DNA of 64,000 nucleotides from Bacteroidota bacterium (GCA_029262855.1 JAJCYP010000104.1:43376-107375); one strand, 5' to 3'. Counted from the stretch's first letter, positions 51,933 to 61,024 are shown. A program made the numbers and translations. Notes: generated by a model from the letters alone, not told the origin.

Positions 51933-52579
51933 GCACGGCTTCCCAGGCCCTTGAGGCGATTGCTTCGGCGTTGTTTGAACAGCCACCGCAGGAGAACGCA
52001 TTCAATCCGTACGTGGACCACAATCGGGACGTGGATCGTGAGGACGCTGTCGAAGTCCGTCGGGCAAATCTGGTCAGCTACCTGGAGGCCTGCGCCTCCC
52101 GCCCGCGCCTGTTCCTGTTGGCGGAAGCGCCGGGCCCGTGGGGCTGCCGTTTTTCGGGCGTTCCCGTCACGTCCGAGGTCCAGTTGTTGGATCCAGAGTT
52201 TCCCATACAGGGTCGCCAGTCCAGCCTCAGAGCGACTCCGCACGGTGAATACAGCGCAACCATTTTCTGGAAACTGATGGCCGATGTATTCCCGGATTGT
52301 GTAGTCTGGAATGCCTGTCCGCTTCACCCGTACAAACCGGGTCAGCCGTTCACGATCCGCGCTCCGAGGGTCTCGGAATTGCGTCGTTACGCACCCCTGA
52401 CCGCGGAGCTGATAGGCATTTTTCAACCCGAGCGCGTTCTTGCGGTGGGTCGCAAAGCCGAGCGGACGCTCAGGGATGTTGGCATTCCGGCCACCTACGT
52501 GCGGCACCCATCCCAGGGTGGGGCCAACCTCTTCCGGGCGGGTGTCCTGAATGCGCTGACTGAGGTGACCCATGGATGA
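51929..52579 (+). CDS. Uracil-DNA glycosylase-superfamily protein
   Basis: About 216 residues from GTG 51929 (MSTASQALEAIAS). The fold is that of the UDG superfamily: LLAEAPGPWGCRFSGVPVTSE matches motif A (GEAPG type), VVWNACPLHPYKPG the uracil-binding Asn region, and VRHPSQGGANLF the HPS leucine-loop motif. It would remove damaged bases such as uracil, or be one of the less characterised members. The GTG overlaps the channel stop, and the end overlaps the rarA start by eight bases, linking it to replication repair. Confidence 0.83.
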   Translation: MSTASQALEAIASALFEQPPQENAFNPYVDHNRDVDREDAVEVRRANLVSYLEACASRPRLFLLAEAPGPWGCRFSGVPVTSEVQLLDPEFPIQGRQSSLRATPHGEYSATIFWKLMADVFPDCVVWNACPLHPYKPGQPFTIRAPRVSELRRYAPLTAELIGIFQPERVLAVGRKAERTLRDVGIPATYVRHPSQGGANLFRAGVLNALTEVTHG

Positions 52580-53945
52580 CCTCTTCGACGCGTCCTCGCC
52601 CAAGTGGAAGAATGCTCCGCTGGCCGATCGCATGCGACCACGGACTCTGGACGAGTTTGTGGGACAGGATCATATTCTTGGCCCCGGGACCCTTCTCCGC
52701 AGGGCCATTGAGGCCGATCGAATCAAGTCCGTACTGTTCTATGGCCCTCCCGGTACGGGTAAGACCACCCTGGCCAGGATCATCGCGAACACCACGCGTG
52801 CCCGCTTCCTTTCACTGAACGCGGTGCTGGCGGGCGTCAAGGACATACGCACGGCCATCTCTGCGGCGGAAGATGCCCTCCGGTACCATCACCAGCGGAC
52901 CATCCTCTTCGTGGATGAGGTGCATCGCTTCAACAAGGCGCAGCAGGACGCACTGTTGCCGCACGTTGAGAACGGGACGGTGACCCTTGTCGGTGCGACA
53001 ACCGAGAACCCGTACTTCGAAGTCATCAAGGCCCTCGTCAGCCGCTCGCGGGTATTCGAGCTGCGGAGCCTGGAGGACAAGGATCTGGCCCGCATACTGG
53101 AAATGACCATCCAGGATGCGGAGCGTGGGTATGGCGATCGCGAGGTGCTGATCGAGACGGACGCCGCGGCCCACCTGGTCTCCACGGCAAACGGAGATGC
53201 CCGCTCACTCCTGAACGCCCTTGAGCTTGCCATCGAGACCACGCCGCCCGACGAGGACGGGGTGATTCGTGTGACGCTTCCCGTGGCCGAGGAGTCCATT
53301 CAGCAGCGCGCCGTCCTGTACGACAAGGAAGGAGATTCCCATTACGACACGATCAGCGCCTTCATAAAGAGCCTTCGAGGCTCGGACCCGGATGCCTCGC
53401 TGTACTGGATGGCCCGGATGGTCTACGCCGGTGAAGACCCGCGCTTCATCATGCGCCGGATGCTCATCTTCGCGTCCGAGGATGTGGGGCTGGCCGACCC
53501 CAACGCCCTTCGGGTGGCGGTCGCGTGCCAGCAGGCCTTCGATGTGGTCGGGATGCCGGAGGGCCGATTCCATCTGGCCCAGTGCTGCCTGTACCTGGCC
53601 ACCGCACCGAAGAGCAACACCACCCTCTCTTTTTTCCAGGCGCTGAGTTTCGTGGAGAAGGAGCGCAGCGGCGACATCCCCAACCCGCTCAAGGACGGGA
53701 GCCGCGATGGCGAGGGGTTGGGTCATGGCAAGGGCTATCAGTATCCCCACGCGTTCCACAACCACTACACCCCGCAGCAGTACCTCCCGGACCAAATGCA
53801 GGGCACCTATTTCTACGATCCGAGCGAGGTGGGGTATGAGCGCCGTATCCGGGAACGGATGGACTATTGGCGATCCCGGGACGAGGCCGAGAGCCTGGAG
53901 AAGCGGGTCCAGCGCTACGGAGAAGACGATGCGCCGGACGCCTAG
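52572..53945 (+). CDS. rarA: Replication-associated recombination protein RarA (MgsA)
   Basis: A 457-residue AAA+ ATPase acting at stalled replication forks. The N-terminal PLADRMRPRTLDEFVGQDHILG is typical. Walker A is GPPGTGKTTLARII, Walker B is ILFVDEVHRFNKAQQDALLP, sensor 1 is LVGATTENPYFEV, and ARSLLNALELA is the sensor 2 region. The C-terminal tetramerisation domain (KYPHAFHNHYTPQQYLPDQ type motifs, YQYPHAFHNHY) is complete. It overlaps the UDG-like gene by eight bases and ends the operon that begins with the channel. Confidence 0.95.
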   Translation: MDDLFDASSPKWKNAPLADRMRPRTLDEFVGQDHILGPGTLLRRAIEADRIKSVLFYGPPGTGKTTLARIIANTTRARFLSLNAVLAGVKDIRTAISAAEDALRYHHQRTILFVDEVHRFNKAQQDALLPHVENGTVTLVGATTENPYFEVIKALVSRSRVFELRSLEDKDLARILEMTIQDAERGYGDREVLIETDAAAHLVSTANGDARSLLNALELAIETTPPDEDGVIRVTLPVAEESIQQRAVLYDKEGDSHYDTISAFIKSLRGSDPDASLYWMARMVYAGEDPRFIMRRMLIFASEDVGLADPNALRVAVACQQAFDVVGMPEGRFHLAQCCLYLATAPKSNTTLSFFQALSFVEKERSGDIPNPLKDGSRDGEGLGHGKGYQYPHAFHNHYTPQQYLPDQMQGTYFYDPSEVGYERRIRERMDYWRSRDEAESLEKRVQRYGEDDAPDA

Positions 53946-53990
53946 CCTGTAGCCTGGCCAAAGTCACCGCGCACCCGCTATTTTCCCGAC

Positions 53991-54533
53991 ATGCCGCTCC
54001 TCCTCCGCATCGCCAGTGCCATTGATCGCTTCAGCCAGCGCACCGGACGCCTCCTCCGGTGGCTGACCCTGGTGATGGTTCTGGTTGGCGCGTTCAATGC
54101 CATCGTTCGCTACACGGCCAGATATACTGGCGTGAGCCTGAGTTCGAACATGTACATCGAACTTCAGTGGTATCTGTTCAGCATGGTGTTTCTGCTCGGC
54201 GCCGCGTATGCGCTGCAGACCGATTCCCATGTGAGGGTCGATGTCCTCTATGGGCGACTTTCGCGAAAGGGTCAGGCCTGGATAGACCTTCTGGGGACGA
54301 TCCTCTTTCTGATCCCCTTCTGCGTGCTGATGCTCTGGGTCTCCTGGCCCGCCGTAGTTAACTCCTGGGCGGTTCTGGAGGGTTCGCCGGACCCGGGCGG
54401 ACTGCCGCGCTACCTGATCAAGACGGTCATACCGATTTCCTTCCTGCTGCTGATCGCACAGGCCTTCTCCATGCTCATCCGGTCGCTGGCTGTGGTCGTG
54501 GGATTTGAGCCGCCAGCGGAGAAGGAGGCCTGA
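53991..54533 (+). CDS. TRAP transporter small permease, DctQ type
   Basis: A 180-residue inner-membrane protein with four transmembrane helices, the small permease of a TRAP transporter for organic acids. WLTLVMVLVGAFNAIVRY, IELQWYLFSMVFLLGAAYALQ, HVRVDVLYGRLSRKGQAW and the C-terminal TVIPISFLLLIAQAF match the family, with WYLF as the conserved second-helix motif. Its stop shares a base with the DctM start (TGATG). The matching substrate-binding protein is not adjacent but may be the DctP at 59804-60916. Confidence 0.9.
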   Translation: MPLLLRIASAIDRFSQRTGRLLRWLTLVMVLVGAFNAIVRYTARYTGVSLSSNMYIELQWYLFSMVFLLGAAYALQTDSHVRVDVLYGRLSRKGQAWIDLLGTILFLIPFCVLMLWVSWPAVVNSWAVLEGSPDPGGLPRYLIKTVIPISFLLLIAQAFSMLIRSLAVVVGFEPPAEKEA

Positions 54534-55849
54534 TGGAGGAGTACCTCGGACCCCTCATGTTCCTCGGAGCGCTGCTCCTGATTTTTTCGGGTTTCCCCGT
54601 CGCGTTTGCCCTGGGCGGCACAGCAATCATCTTCGCCATCATAGGCGTCGAGGCGGGTCTGTTCGACTGGAATCTTCTCCTGGCCATGCCGGACCGCACG
54701 TTCGGGGTGATGTCGAACTATGTGCTGTTGGCGGTGCCCTTCTTCATCTTCATGGGCACCATGCTGGAGAAGTCCCGATTGGCCGAGGATCTCCTGACCA
54801 CCATTGGCCAGTTGTTCGGTCCACTCCGGGGCGGACTGGCGCTGGCCGTCGTTTTCGTCGGGGCGCTTTTGGCGGCCGCGACGGGTGTTGTCGGGGCCTC
54901 TGTAGTGGCGATGGGCATGATCTCACTGCCCGTCATGCTTCAGTACGGCTACGGCAAGGAATTGGCAACGGGGGTGATTACGGCTTCCGGCACGCTGGGC
55001 CAGATCATTCCACCGAGTGTTGTCCTGGTGGTCCTGGCGGATCAGCTCGGCGTTCCCGTCGGCGACCTCTTCGTTGGGGCGCTCGTGCCGGGAATCATCC
55101 TGGCCTCGATGTATGGCCTTTACGCGGCGGGGATAGCGTACTTCTATCCGAGTCAGGCTCCCGCACTGCCGCCCGAGGCGCGGGAATACGATATGAAGCG
55201 CCTTCTTCGGCGTGTTGTGTTCGTGATGATGCCGCCCCTTGTGCTGATTCTGCTGGTGCTTGGGAGCATCTTTGCCGGCGTGGCGACGCCAACAGAAGCC
55301 GGCGCTCTGGGCGCCTTGGGCGCGATGGGTCTGGCGGCCGCGAATCGCCGTCTGACCATGTCCGCGCTCCGGGATACCATGGACGAGACGACGCGGCTCA
55401 CCGTCATGGTGATGTTCCTGCTGATTGGTTCGACCGCGTTTGCCCTGGTATTTCGTGGTTTGAACGGCGACCTCTGGATCCACGATCTGCTGACCGGACT
55501 GCCGGGTGGGGTAGTCGGGCTGCTGATTGCCGCCAATCTGGTCATCTTCATCCTGGGCTTCTTCATCGATTTCTTCGAGATTGCCTTCATCGTGATTCCC
55601 CTCCTGGCCCCGGCCGCCATGTCATTGGGAATCGATCTCGTCTGGTTTGGCGTCATGATCGGGATGAACCTTCAGATGTCGTTCCTGACGCCTCCGTTCG
55701 GGTTCGCACTCTTCTATCTGCGTGGCGTCGCACCCCCGGAGGTCACAACCGCCCAGATTTATCGCGGTGCGGTGCCGTTCATCGTGATCCAGGCCATCGG
55801 CCTTCTGCTGATCATCCTCTTCCCGATTCTGGTGAACTGGGCGCGCTGA
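54533..55849 (+). CDS. TRAP transporter large permease, DctM type
   Basis: A 438-residue inner-membrane secondary transporter with about 12 to 13 helices, using the sodium gradient. Family motifs: NYVLLAVPFFIFMGTMLEKS, VVGASVVAMGMISLPVML, ATGVITASGTLGQIIPPSV, GVATPTEAGALGALGAMG and MNLQMSFLTPPFGFALFYLRGV. Together with DctQ and a DctP protein it imports C4-dicarboxylates, keto acids or similar. Its TGA stop abuts the convergent hydrolase stop. Confidence 0.93.
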   Translation: MEEYLGPLMFLGALLLIFSGFPVAFALGGTAIIFAIIGVEAGLFDWNLLLAMPDRTFGVMSNYVLLAVPFFIFMGTMLEKSRLAEDLLTTIGQLFGPLRGGLALAVVFVGALLAAATGVVGASVVAMGMISLPVMLQYGYGKELATGVITASGTLGQIIPPSVVLVVLADQLGVPVGDLFVGALVPGIILASMYGLYAAGIAYFYPSQAPALPPEAREYDMKRLLRRVVFVMMPPLVLILLVLGSIFAGVATPTEAGALGALGAMGLAAANRRLTMSALRDTMDETTRLTVMVMFLLIGSTAFALVFRGLNGDLWIHDLLTGLPGGVVGLLIAANLVIFILGFFIDFFEIAFIVIPLLAPAAMSLGIDLVWFGVMIGMNLQMSFLTPPFGFALFYLRGVAPPEVTTAQIYRGAVPFIVIQAIGLLLIILFPILVNWAR

Positions 55850-56491
55850 TCAGACGCCCCGCGACAGAGCCGAGATCCGTCGCAGCGTCTCGTCGTCCAT
55901 CCGGTGCCCACCCGCGAACCGTTCGACCGTGTAGGTGATGTCCATGGCGTCCAGTCTCGCGAACGTTTCAGCACGGCGCGCAGCAGTCAGGAGCTTGTCC
56001 TGATCTCCTACGACCATGGTGACCGGGACCGCTGTCAGGGCGTCGGGCGGAAGGTCGTGGGCCACGTCCCCTGCCCAACAGATCAGTTTCTGCGGCTTCA
56101 CGCTCCCGAGGGCCGCCCATCGACTGGCCGTGGCTGCCCCCTGACTGAACCCAAGAACGATAACATTGCTCGGTCCGCCCAGGTCTTCCACGACGGCATC
56201 CAGATAGCGTACGTAGTCCCGAATCTCGTCGAGGCGTGCCTCACGCGTCATCCACGAGGCGCCGGGCGCCTCGAAAAACCCAGTCGCGTAGAAGCGGGAG
56301 AGACCCTCAGGGGCAACCAGCAATCGGTCCGGTTGAGCCAGCGCCTGGCAGCCGGCCAGGAAGTCGCGGGCCAGCTGACCATAGCCGTGCAGTAACACCC
56401 AGACCTCGCCGGCCCGCTCGGTATCCCCACTCACGAAATAGCGAGCCGTGCGGCGTACTTCCAGGGCCCGCTCCGACGGCTCAGGCTGCAT
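55850..56491 (-). CDS. Alpha/beta hydrolase, phospholipase/carboxylesterase type
   Basis: A 213-residue serine hydrolase. Oxyanion motif LLHGYGQLARDF, nucleophile elbow VLGFSQGAATASRW (Ser), acid Asp in VVGDQDKLL, and the His in FAGGHRMDDETL complete the triad, as in the carboxylesterase/predicted esterase family (YpfH-like). Substrate unknown. Its ATG lies inside the end of the DinB-type gene (eleven-base overlap), so the two are co-translated. Confidence 0.9.
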   Translation of the reverse strand: MQPEPSERALEVRRTARYFVSGDTERAGEVWVLLHGYGQLARDFLAGCQALAQPDRLLVAPEGLSRFYATGFFEAPGASWMTREARLDEIRDYVRYLDAVVEDLGGPSNVIVLGFSQGAATASRWAALGSVKPQKLICWAGDVAHDLPPDALTAVPVTMVVGDQDKLLTAARRAETFARLDAMDITYTVERFAGGHRMDDETLRRISALSRGV

Positions 56492-57011
56492 CGATGTCTG
56501 CTATGATTCGGAAATGGTGATCGGCGTGGATGTTCGCCAATTTCAGCCACTGGCTGCTGTCAAGCATGCCGAAATACGGGTGTGCCAACTTCCATGAACT
56601 GGCCGCGACCGCTTCCATCTGGGGTCCCAAGGCGTCGTACTTCGCGCGGCTTCGGGCCAGGGCATGTTCGAGATCCGCCCGGGACACCGCGTCTGGCGGG
56701 ACGGTGAGTTTCGGGGCCCTGCCTTTGCCCCGTGGAAAGCGACCGGTCAGAAGGACGCTGCGCCCGATGGCGCTGGCGCTTCCTGCGGCCTCTGCTGGCG
56801 TCGACTGACTGGCAATGCGGGACACGGCCACAAGCATCAAAGCCGTGGATGTGGCGATGTGATGCAGTTGATGGGCGACCGACCAGGTGGACACCGAGGG
56901 AGCGCCCCGAAACAAACCTGAGTCTTCGCGCGCCAGCACATCGTTCATTCGCCCGTAGCGCTGCCCCAGGGCCTCGTGAAGGACATTCAGTTTGTTCAAC
57001 GCACGCGACAT
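56481..57011 (-). CDS. DinB-superfamily protein
   Basis: A 176-residue four-helix-bundle protein of the DinB/DUF1569-like superfamily of probable metal-dependent thiol transferases. Potential metal ligands are His48 in AHQLHHI, followed by the region HPYFGMLDSSQWLKLANIHADHHF with His residues at the third-ligand position (HADHH). The reaction is unknown. Co-transcribed with the hydrolase downstream. The 38 bases to the divergent Lrp gene must hold both start signals; nothing clear is seen. Confidence 0.82.
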   Translation of the reverse strand: MSRALNKLNVLHEALGQRYGRMNDVLAREDSGLFRGAPSVSTWSVAHQLHHIATSTALMLVAVSRIASQSTPAEAAGSASAIGRSVLLTGRFPRGKGRAPKLTVPPDAVSRADLEHALARSRAKYDALGPQMEAVAASSWKLAHPYFGMLDSSQWLKLANIHADHHFRIIADIDAA

Positions 57012-57049
57012 ACAGGATGGGGCGACCAGCGCCGTATTATTGATGGAAG

Positions 57050-57538
57050 ATGGTAAAGAGAACGATGCTCGATTCGCTGGACCCGACAGACCGACAGATC
57101 CTCAACATTCTGCAGGCGGAAGGGGGTATTTCCAATGTCGAATTGGCCCGAAGAGTAGGCATGGCCCCGGCCACGACGCTGGAAAGAGTACGAAAGCTGA
57201 AGCAGCAGGGCTTCATCACACGTACGGTGGCGCTGGTGGATTCGGCGATGGTGGACCAGGCGACCGTGGCGTACGTCAACGTCTCCCTGACGCTTCATGG
57301 AGCCGACAAGGTGGCCGCGTTTCAGCAGCAGGTCGAAAAACTGCCTCAGGTGATGGAGTGCTATCACATCAGCGGTGACAGCGATTTCCTCCTGAAGATC
57401 GTAGCGTCCGACATCGGTGCGTACGAGTCGTTTCTCCTTCACGAGTTCGGCCAGATCCCGCACATTGGCCGGATCCATACCTCGTTCGTGCTGTCCACGG
57501 TAAAGCATCGCACGCAGGTGCCCATCGCCGAGGGCTAG
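57050..57538 (+). CDS. Lrp/AsnC-family transcriptional regulator
   Basis: A 162-residue feast/famine regulator. The N-terminal helix-turn-helix is LDPTDRQILNILQAEGGISNVELARRVGMAP (split at ISNVELARRVG), followed by the RAM ligand domain with VMECYHISGDSDFLLKIV, the conserved effector-binding motif. It could sense an amino acid and act as an octamer. It is a single gene, divergent from the DinB gene by 38 bases and overlapping the amidohydrolase stop by four bases. An in-frame ATG at 57065 is an alternative start. Confidence 0.92.
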   Translation: MVKRTMLDSLDPTDRQILNILQAEGGISNVELARRVGMAPATTLERVRKLKQQGFITRTVALVDSAMVDQATVAYVNVSLTLHGADKVAAFQQQVEKLPQVMECYHISGDSDFLLKIVASDIGAYESFLLHEFGQIPHIGRIHTSFVLSTVKHRTQVPIAEG

Positions 57539-59226
57539 TCGCGGCGGTACTTGATCTGTCCGCCCACGATGGTGTAGTCCACACGCGTCATCGGAATTTC
57601 TTCTTCCGACACGGTCAGGATGTCGGCCGAAAGCACCGTTACGTCGGCCAGCTTTCCTGGAGTCAGGGAGCCCTTGATGTTTTCCTCAAAGGCCGCGTAG
57701 GCATTGCTCAGGGTGTAGCTCTTCAGAGCCTCCATCCTTGTCAGGCGCTGTTCAGGATAGAAGACCGACCCATCCCGCACCACCCGGGAGACCGTGGCAT
57801 AGTAACTGGCGATTGGATCAACATCTTCCACGGGAGCATCGGTACCGTTGGTGACGACGGCACCGGAGTCCAGCAGGCTCCGCCAGACATAGGCACCCTC
57901 CCTTGCCCGCTGCTCACCCAGTTTTTCGAGGACCCACGGCCCGTCCGATGTTGCGTGTACGCCCTGCATGGCCGCAATGACTCCGAGGCCGGCGAATCGA
58001 GGTATGTCGTCGGGGTGGAGATGCTGGGCATGTTCGATGCGCCAACGCCGATCCTCTGTGTCCGGGCCGCCAAAGGCCTCTTCGTAGATATCCAATACCT
58101 CGCGATTGGCCCGGTCGCCGATGGCGTGGACATTCAGTTGGAAGCCGTGCTCCAGTGCCAGCCGTGCCGTCTCGCGAACCGAGGGCACATCGGACGTATT
58201 GAGCCCGGCGCTCTCAGGTTTGTCCGAATACGGCTCAAGCAGCCACGCCCCGTGGGGCCCCAGCGCCCCGTCGATGGAGCGTTTGATGGACCGGACAGTC
58301 AGGAAATTTCCGCCCTCCCCGATTATCGGCCCCTCCCCCAGGTTCTCCGCCAGCGATTCGTTCGAGGCGCGAATCATCACGTAGAGCCGGACCGGCAGTT
58401 CGCCGGCCTCGGCCAGTCGGCGGAAGCGGTCGATGGATCCAAAGCCGGACCCGGCATCCTGGAAGCTGGTGATCCCTTTCGAAAGCACTTCCTCCGAGGC
58501 CAGCCGAATCTGCTCCAGGGCCCGCTCCTCGGCCTCTTCCTCTGTCATGCCTCGCCGGGCCTGCGAACGCGCCCGACCGACCAGTCCCTGCGCCGTTTCC
58601 CGCAGAAGACCCGTCGGGTCACCATGCAGGTCGTGCACAATTTCTCCACCCGCCGGGTTTGGCGTCTCCGACGAGATGCCTCCCAGGCGCAATGCCTCGG
58701 CATTGGCGAACGCCGCGTGTCCACTCGCATGCCCGAGATAGACGGGGTTGCGGGGCGAAACAGCACTGAGTGACTGATGGGTTGGGACGCCATCGACCGA
58801 CCCGGGCGGGGTGGAATCCCATTTTTCCTGGTGCCATCCTCGACCCATGATCCAGGCCCCGGGCTCGGAATCCGCAACGGCCGTTTCCACCTGCGATACG
58901 ATCTCATCCCAGTTCCTGGCATTATTCAGATCCAGGATCATTCGGGCATTCCCGATGGACATGAAATGTGCGTGGCCCTCGATGAAGCCGGGAATGGCCA
59001 GGCGGCCGTTCAATTCAATCACCCCGGTATCGGGGCCGATGAGCGCGCGCACCTCCTCATCAGTACCCACCAGACGCACGCGCTCGCCCTGAATGGCGAG
59101 CGCCGTGCCCTCGGGCATGTTGTCATCGACCGTCACAACGCGGCCTCCGACGAGAACAAGGTCGGCAGGCTCGGGGCCGGCGCACGCGGCAAGGGCCAGG
59201 AGAATCAGAATCGACAGGTGTTTCAT
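57535..59226 (-). CDS. YtcJ-like amidohydrolase lipoprotein
   Basis: A 563-residue metal-dependent amidohydrolase of the YtcJ branch, exported as a lipoprotein (lipobox LAAC, Cys 15). Metal ligands: HAH in GFIEGHAHFMSIG, then HAIGDRANREVLD, EHAQHL (His) and the catalytic Asp in TNGTDAPVEDVDP. GRGWHQEKW and FQDAGSGFGSID are family motifs. It would hydrolyse an amide or ester outside the cytoplasm. Last gene of the operon dctP-LOG-amidohydrolase; its start overlaps the LOG stop (ATGA). Confidence 0.92.
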   Translation of the reverse strand: MKHLSILILLALAACAGPEPADLVLVGGRVVTVDDNMPEGTALAIQGERVRLVGTDEEVRALIGPDTGVIELNGRLAIPGFIEGHAHFMSIGNARMILDLNNARNWDEIVSQVETAVADSEPGAWIMGRGWHQEKWDSTPPGSVDGVPTHQSLSAVSPRNPVYLGHASGHAAFANAEALRLGGISSETPNPAGGEIVHDLHGDPTGLLRETAQGLVGRARSQARRGMTEEEAEERALEQIRLASEEVLSKGITSFQDAGSGFGSIDRFRRLAEAGELPVRLYVMIRASNESLAENLGEGPIIGEGGNFLTVRSIKRSIDGALGPHGAWLLEPYSDKPESAGLNTSDVPSVRETARLALEHGFQLNVHAIGDRANREVLDIYEEAFGGPDTEDRRWRIEHAQHLHPDDIPRFAGLGVIAAMQGVHATSDGPWVLEKLGEQRAREGAYVWRSLLDSGAVVTNGTDAPVEDVDPIASYYATVSRVVRDGSVFYPEQRLTRMEALKSYTLSNAYAAFEENIKGSLTPGKLADVTVLSADILTVSEEEIPMTRVDYTIVGGQIKYRRD

Positions 59227-59807
59227 AGCCTCGGGGGGGAGAGGGGTGTTTCCGGGTCAGGTCGTGCCTGAAGCCGCTGCAGGACTCGTAAGGCCGAGGG
59301 GCCGTCAGGTACCGTGGTGTAAATATCGCCCAGATGCGGCGAAAACCCCTCATTCTCGGTGTGGTCCAAAAATGTCAGGAGCCCGTCCCAGAAACCGGCG
59401 GTATTGACCAGGATGATCGGCTTGTCGTGATAGCCCAGCTTCCTGAGCGTGGCGACCTCCATGAATTCCTCCAGGGTCCCGATTCCGCCGGCCAGGACCA
59501 CAAAGGCGTCGACCCGCTCGAAGATGGACCGTTTTCGTTCCTGCATGGTCGCGGTCACGATCAGCTCGTCGGCGATGTCGTAAGCGCGGCCCTCCATGGC
59601 CATGAGCCGCTCGGGGATGTAGCCGATGACCGTGCCGCCCCACTCATGGACGGCCCGCGCAATCTCGCCCATCAAGCCCACACTGCCGCCGCCGTAGACC
59701 AGTGCCATTCCGCTCCGGGCCATTCCTCGCCCGAGGACCCGCGCGTCCTCGAGGAAAACCTCCGCGAGTCCGGCAGCCGATGCGCAGTAAACGGCTACCT
59801 CCTTCAC
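59223..59807 (-). CDS. LOG-family protein (Rossmann-like nucleotide phosphoribohydrolase)
   Basis: A 194-residue protein of the LOG (lysine decarboxylase-like) family. GTG start at 59807 (MKEVAVYCASAAG) is inferred from the four-base overlap with the dctP stop; a longer open frame upstream lies over dctP. Motifs GGGSVGLMG, the MQERKRSIFE region and AGGIGTLEEFMEV, where the usual PGGxGTxxE has Ala for Pro. Such enzymes release a nucleobase from a nucleoside monophosphate. It sits between a TRAP binding protein and an amidohydrolase, a context that does not fit a plant-hormone role. Confidence 0.88.
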   Translation of the reverse strand: MKEVAVYCASAAGLAEVFLEDARVLGRGMARSGMALVYGGGSVGLMGEIARAVHEWGGTVIGYIPERLMAMEGRAYDIADELIVTATMQERKRSIFERVDAFVVLAGGIGTLEEFMEVATLRKLGYHDKPIILVNTAGFWDGLLTFLDHTENEGFSPHLGDIYTTVPDGPSALRVLQRLQARPDPETPLSPPRL

Positions 59808-60916
59808 GCCGTCCGCTCGTAGGCGAAGTCCGTGAAACTCAGTTCCGAGGTCCCAAGCCAGCGGTTGGAGGACGACTTGAATCGTTCGTACGAATCCAGG
59901 AGGGTTCGGTAGGATACGTCGCGGGCGGCCTCTTCCTGGAGCAATTCGTTCGATGCCACGAAGGCGGCCTGCATGATCTCGTCCGAGAATTTCCGGAGTT
60001 CCACACCGTTGGCCAGCAGGCGTTCGAGGGCCGGGGGATTCTTGGCATCGTAATCCGCCATCATGTCCACGTTGGCCTCCGCAGCCGCAGCCGCCAATGC
60101 AGCCTGATAGTCCGAGGGCAGCGAGGACCACTTGGTGGCGTTGATGTAGAAAGAGAGGTTCGGTCCGGGCTCCCACCAGCCCGGATAGTAGTAGAAGGGG
60201 GCCACCTTGTAGAAACCCAGTTTCTCGTCATCATAGGGTCCGGACCACTCGGTGGCGTCGATTACGCCGCGCTCCAGGGCCGGATAGATGTCGCCGCCGG
60301 CCAGCACCTGGGCCGTGACACCCAATCGGTCCATGACCCGACCTCCCATGCCGGGAATCCGCATGGTCAGACCGCGCAGATCGCGAGCCGTGCTGATTTC
60401 CCGACGGAACCAGCCACCCATCTGGACTCCCGTGTTGCCGCCTGGAAAGTTGACGATGTTGAAGTCGGCGAACATCGCGCGCAGAAGGTCCTTCCCCTCC
60501 CCGTAGTAGTACCAGGCATTGAACTGCCGGGCGCTCATTCCGAAAGGTACAGTGCAGTCAAACGCCAGCCCCGGATTCAGGCCGGTGAAGTAGTAGCTGG
60601 CCGCGTGGCCCATTTCGACGGTGCCCTTCTGCACCGACTCGAGTACCTGGTCGAACGGAACCATCTCGCCGGCGGGGAAAACACGGATGGTAAACCGGCC
60701 ATCGGTCAGTTCGGATACACGGTTCGAGAGCGTCTCGGCTGCGCCAAAAATGGTGTCGAGAGACCGGGGAAACGTTGATACCAGGCGCCACGAGACGCGG
60801 GGCCGGGTCTGAACGGCAGCAGCGCCTTCGGTATCAGCGCCACTTGCACAGCCTGCGGTGATGGCACTGCCGGCGGACAGGACCGCGCCGGCTTTCAGAA
60901 ATTTGCGTCGCTTCAT
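59804..60916 (-). CDS. TRAP transporter substrate-binding protein, DctP/TakP type
   Basis: A 370-residue periplasmic binding protein with both a twin-arginine signal (KRRKFLKAG) and a lipobox (AGC, Cys 23), so it is likely exported folded and lipid-anchored. WRLVSTFPRSLDTIFGAAE, IRVFPAGEMVPFDQVLESVQKGTVEMGHAASYYF and RIPGMGGRVMDRLGVTAQVLAGGDIYPALERG match TakP-like proteins for alpha-keto acids or related ligands. It heads an operon with the LOG and amidohydrolase genes. Its membrane partners are probably the DctQ-DctM pair about 4 kb away on the other strand. Confidence 0.91.
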   Translation of the reverse strand: MKRRKFLKAGAVLSAGSAITAGCASGADTEGAAAVQTRPRVSWRLVSTFPRSLDTIFGAAETLSNRVSELTDGRFTIRVFPAGEMVPFDQVLESVQKGTVEMGHAASYYFTGLNPGLAFDCTVPFGMSARQFNAWYYYGEGKDLLRAMFADFNIVNFPGGNTGVQMGGWFRREISTARDLRGLTMRIPGMGGRVMDRLGVTAQVLAGGDIYPALERGVIDATEWSGPYDDEKLGFYKVAPFYYYPGWWEPGPNLSFYINATKWSSLPSDYQAALAAAAAEANVDMMADYDAKNPPALERLLANGVELRKFSDEIMQAAFVASNELLQEEAARDVSYRTLLDSYERFKSSSNRWLGTSELSFTDFAYERTA

Positions 60917-60958
60917 CGTGATTCGGCGGCCTCCAGCACGCCAAGCGGCGTGATTCGG
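60917..60958. repeat. Direct repeat CGTGATTCGG ahead of dctP
   Basis: CGTGATTCGG at 60917-60926 and 60949-60958, 32 bases apart, in the 108-base gap before dctP. It may be a regulator site; nothing else is evident in the gap. Confidence 0.4.
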
Positions 60959-61024
60959 GCGGTTGGTGAGTCCGTGATGATAGATGCGGGCGAGGGGAGG
61001 CTCAACCCATCCGATGCACGGGCG

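Noticed and set aside
59808..60176. Long N-terminus of the LOG gene
   Set aside because: It lies antisense-free but within dctP in another frame; no homology, and the GTG at 59807 gives normal family length.
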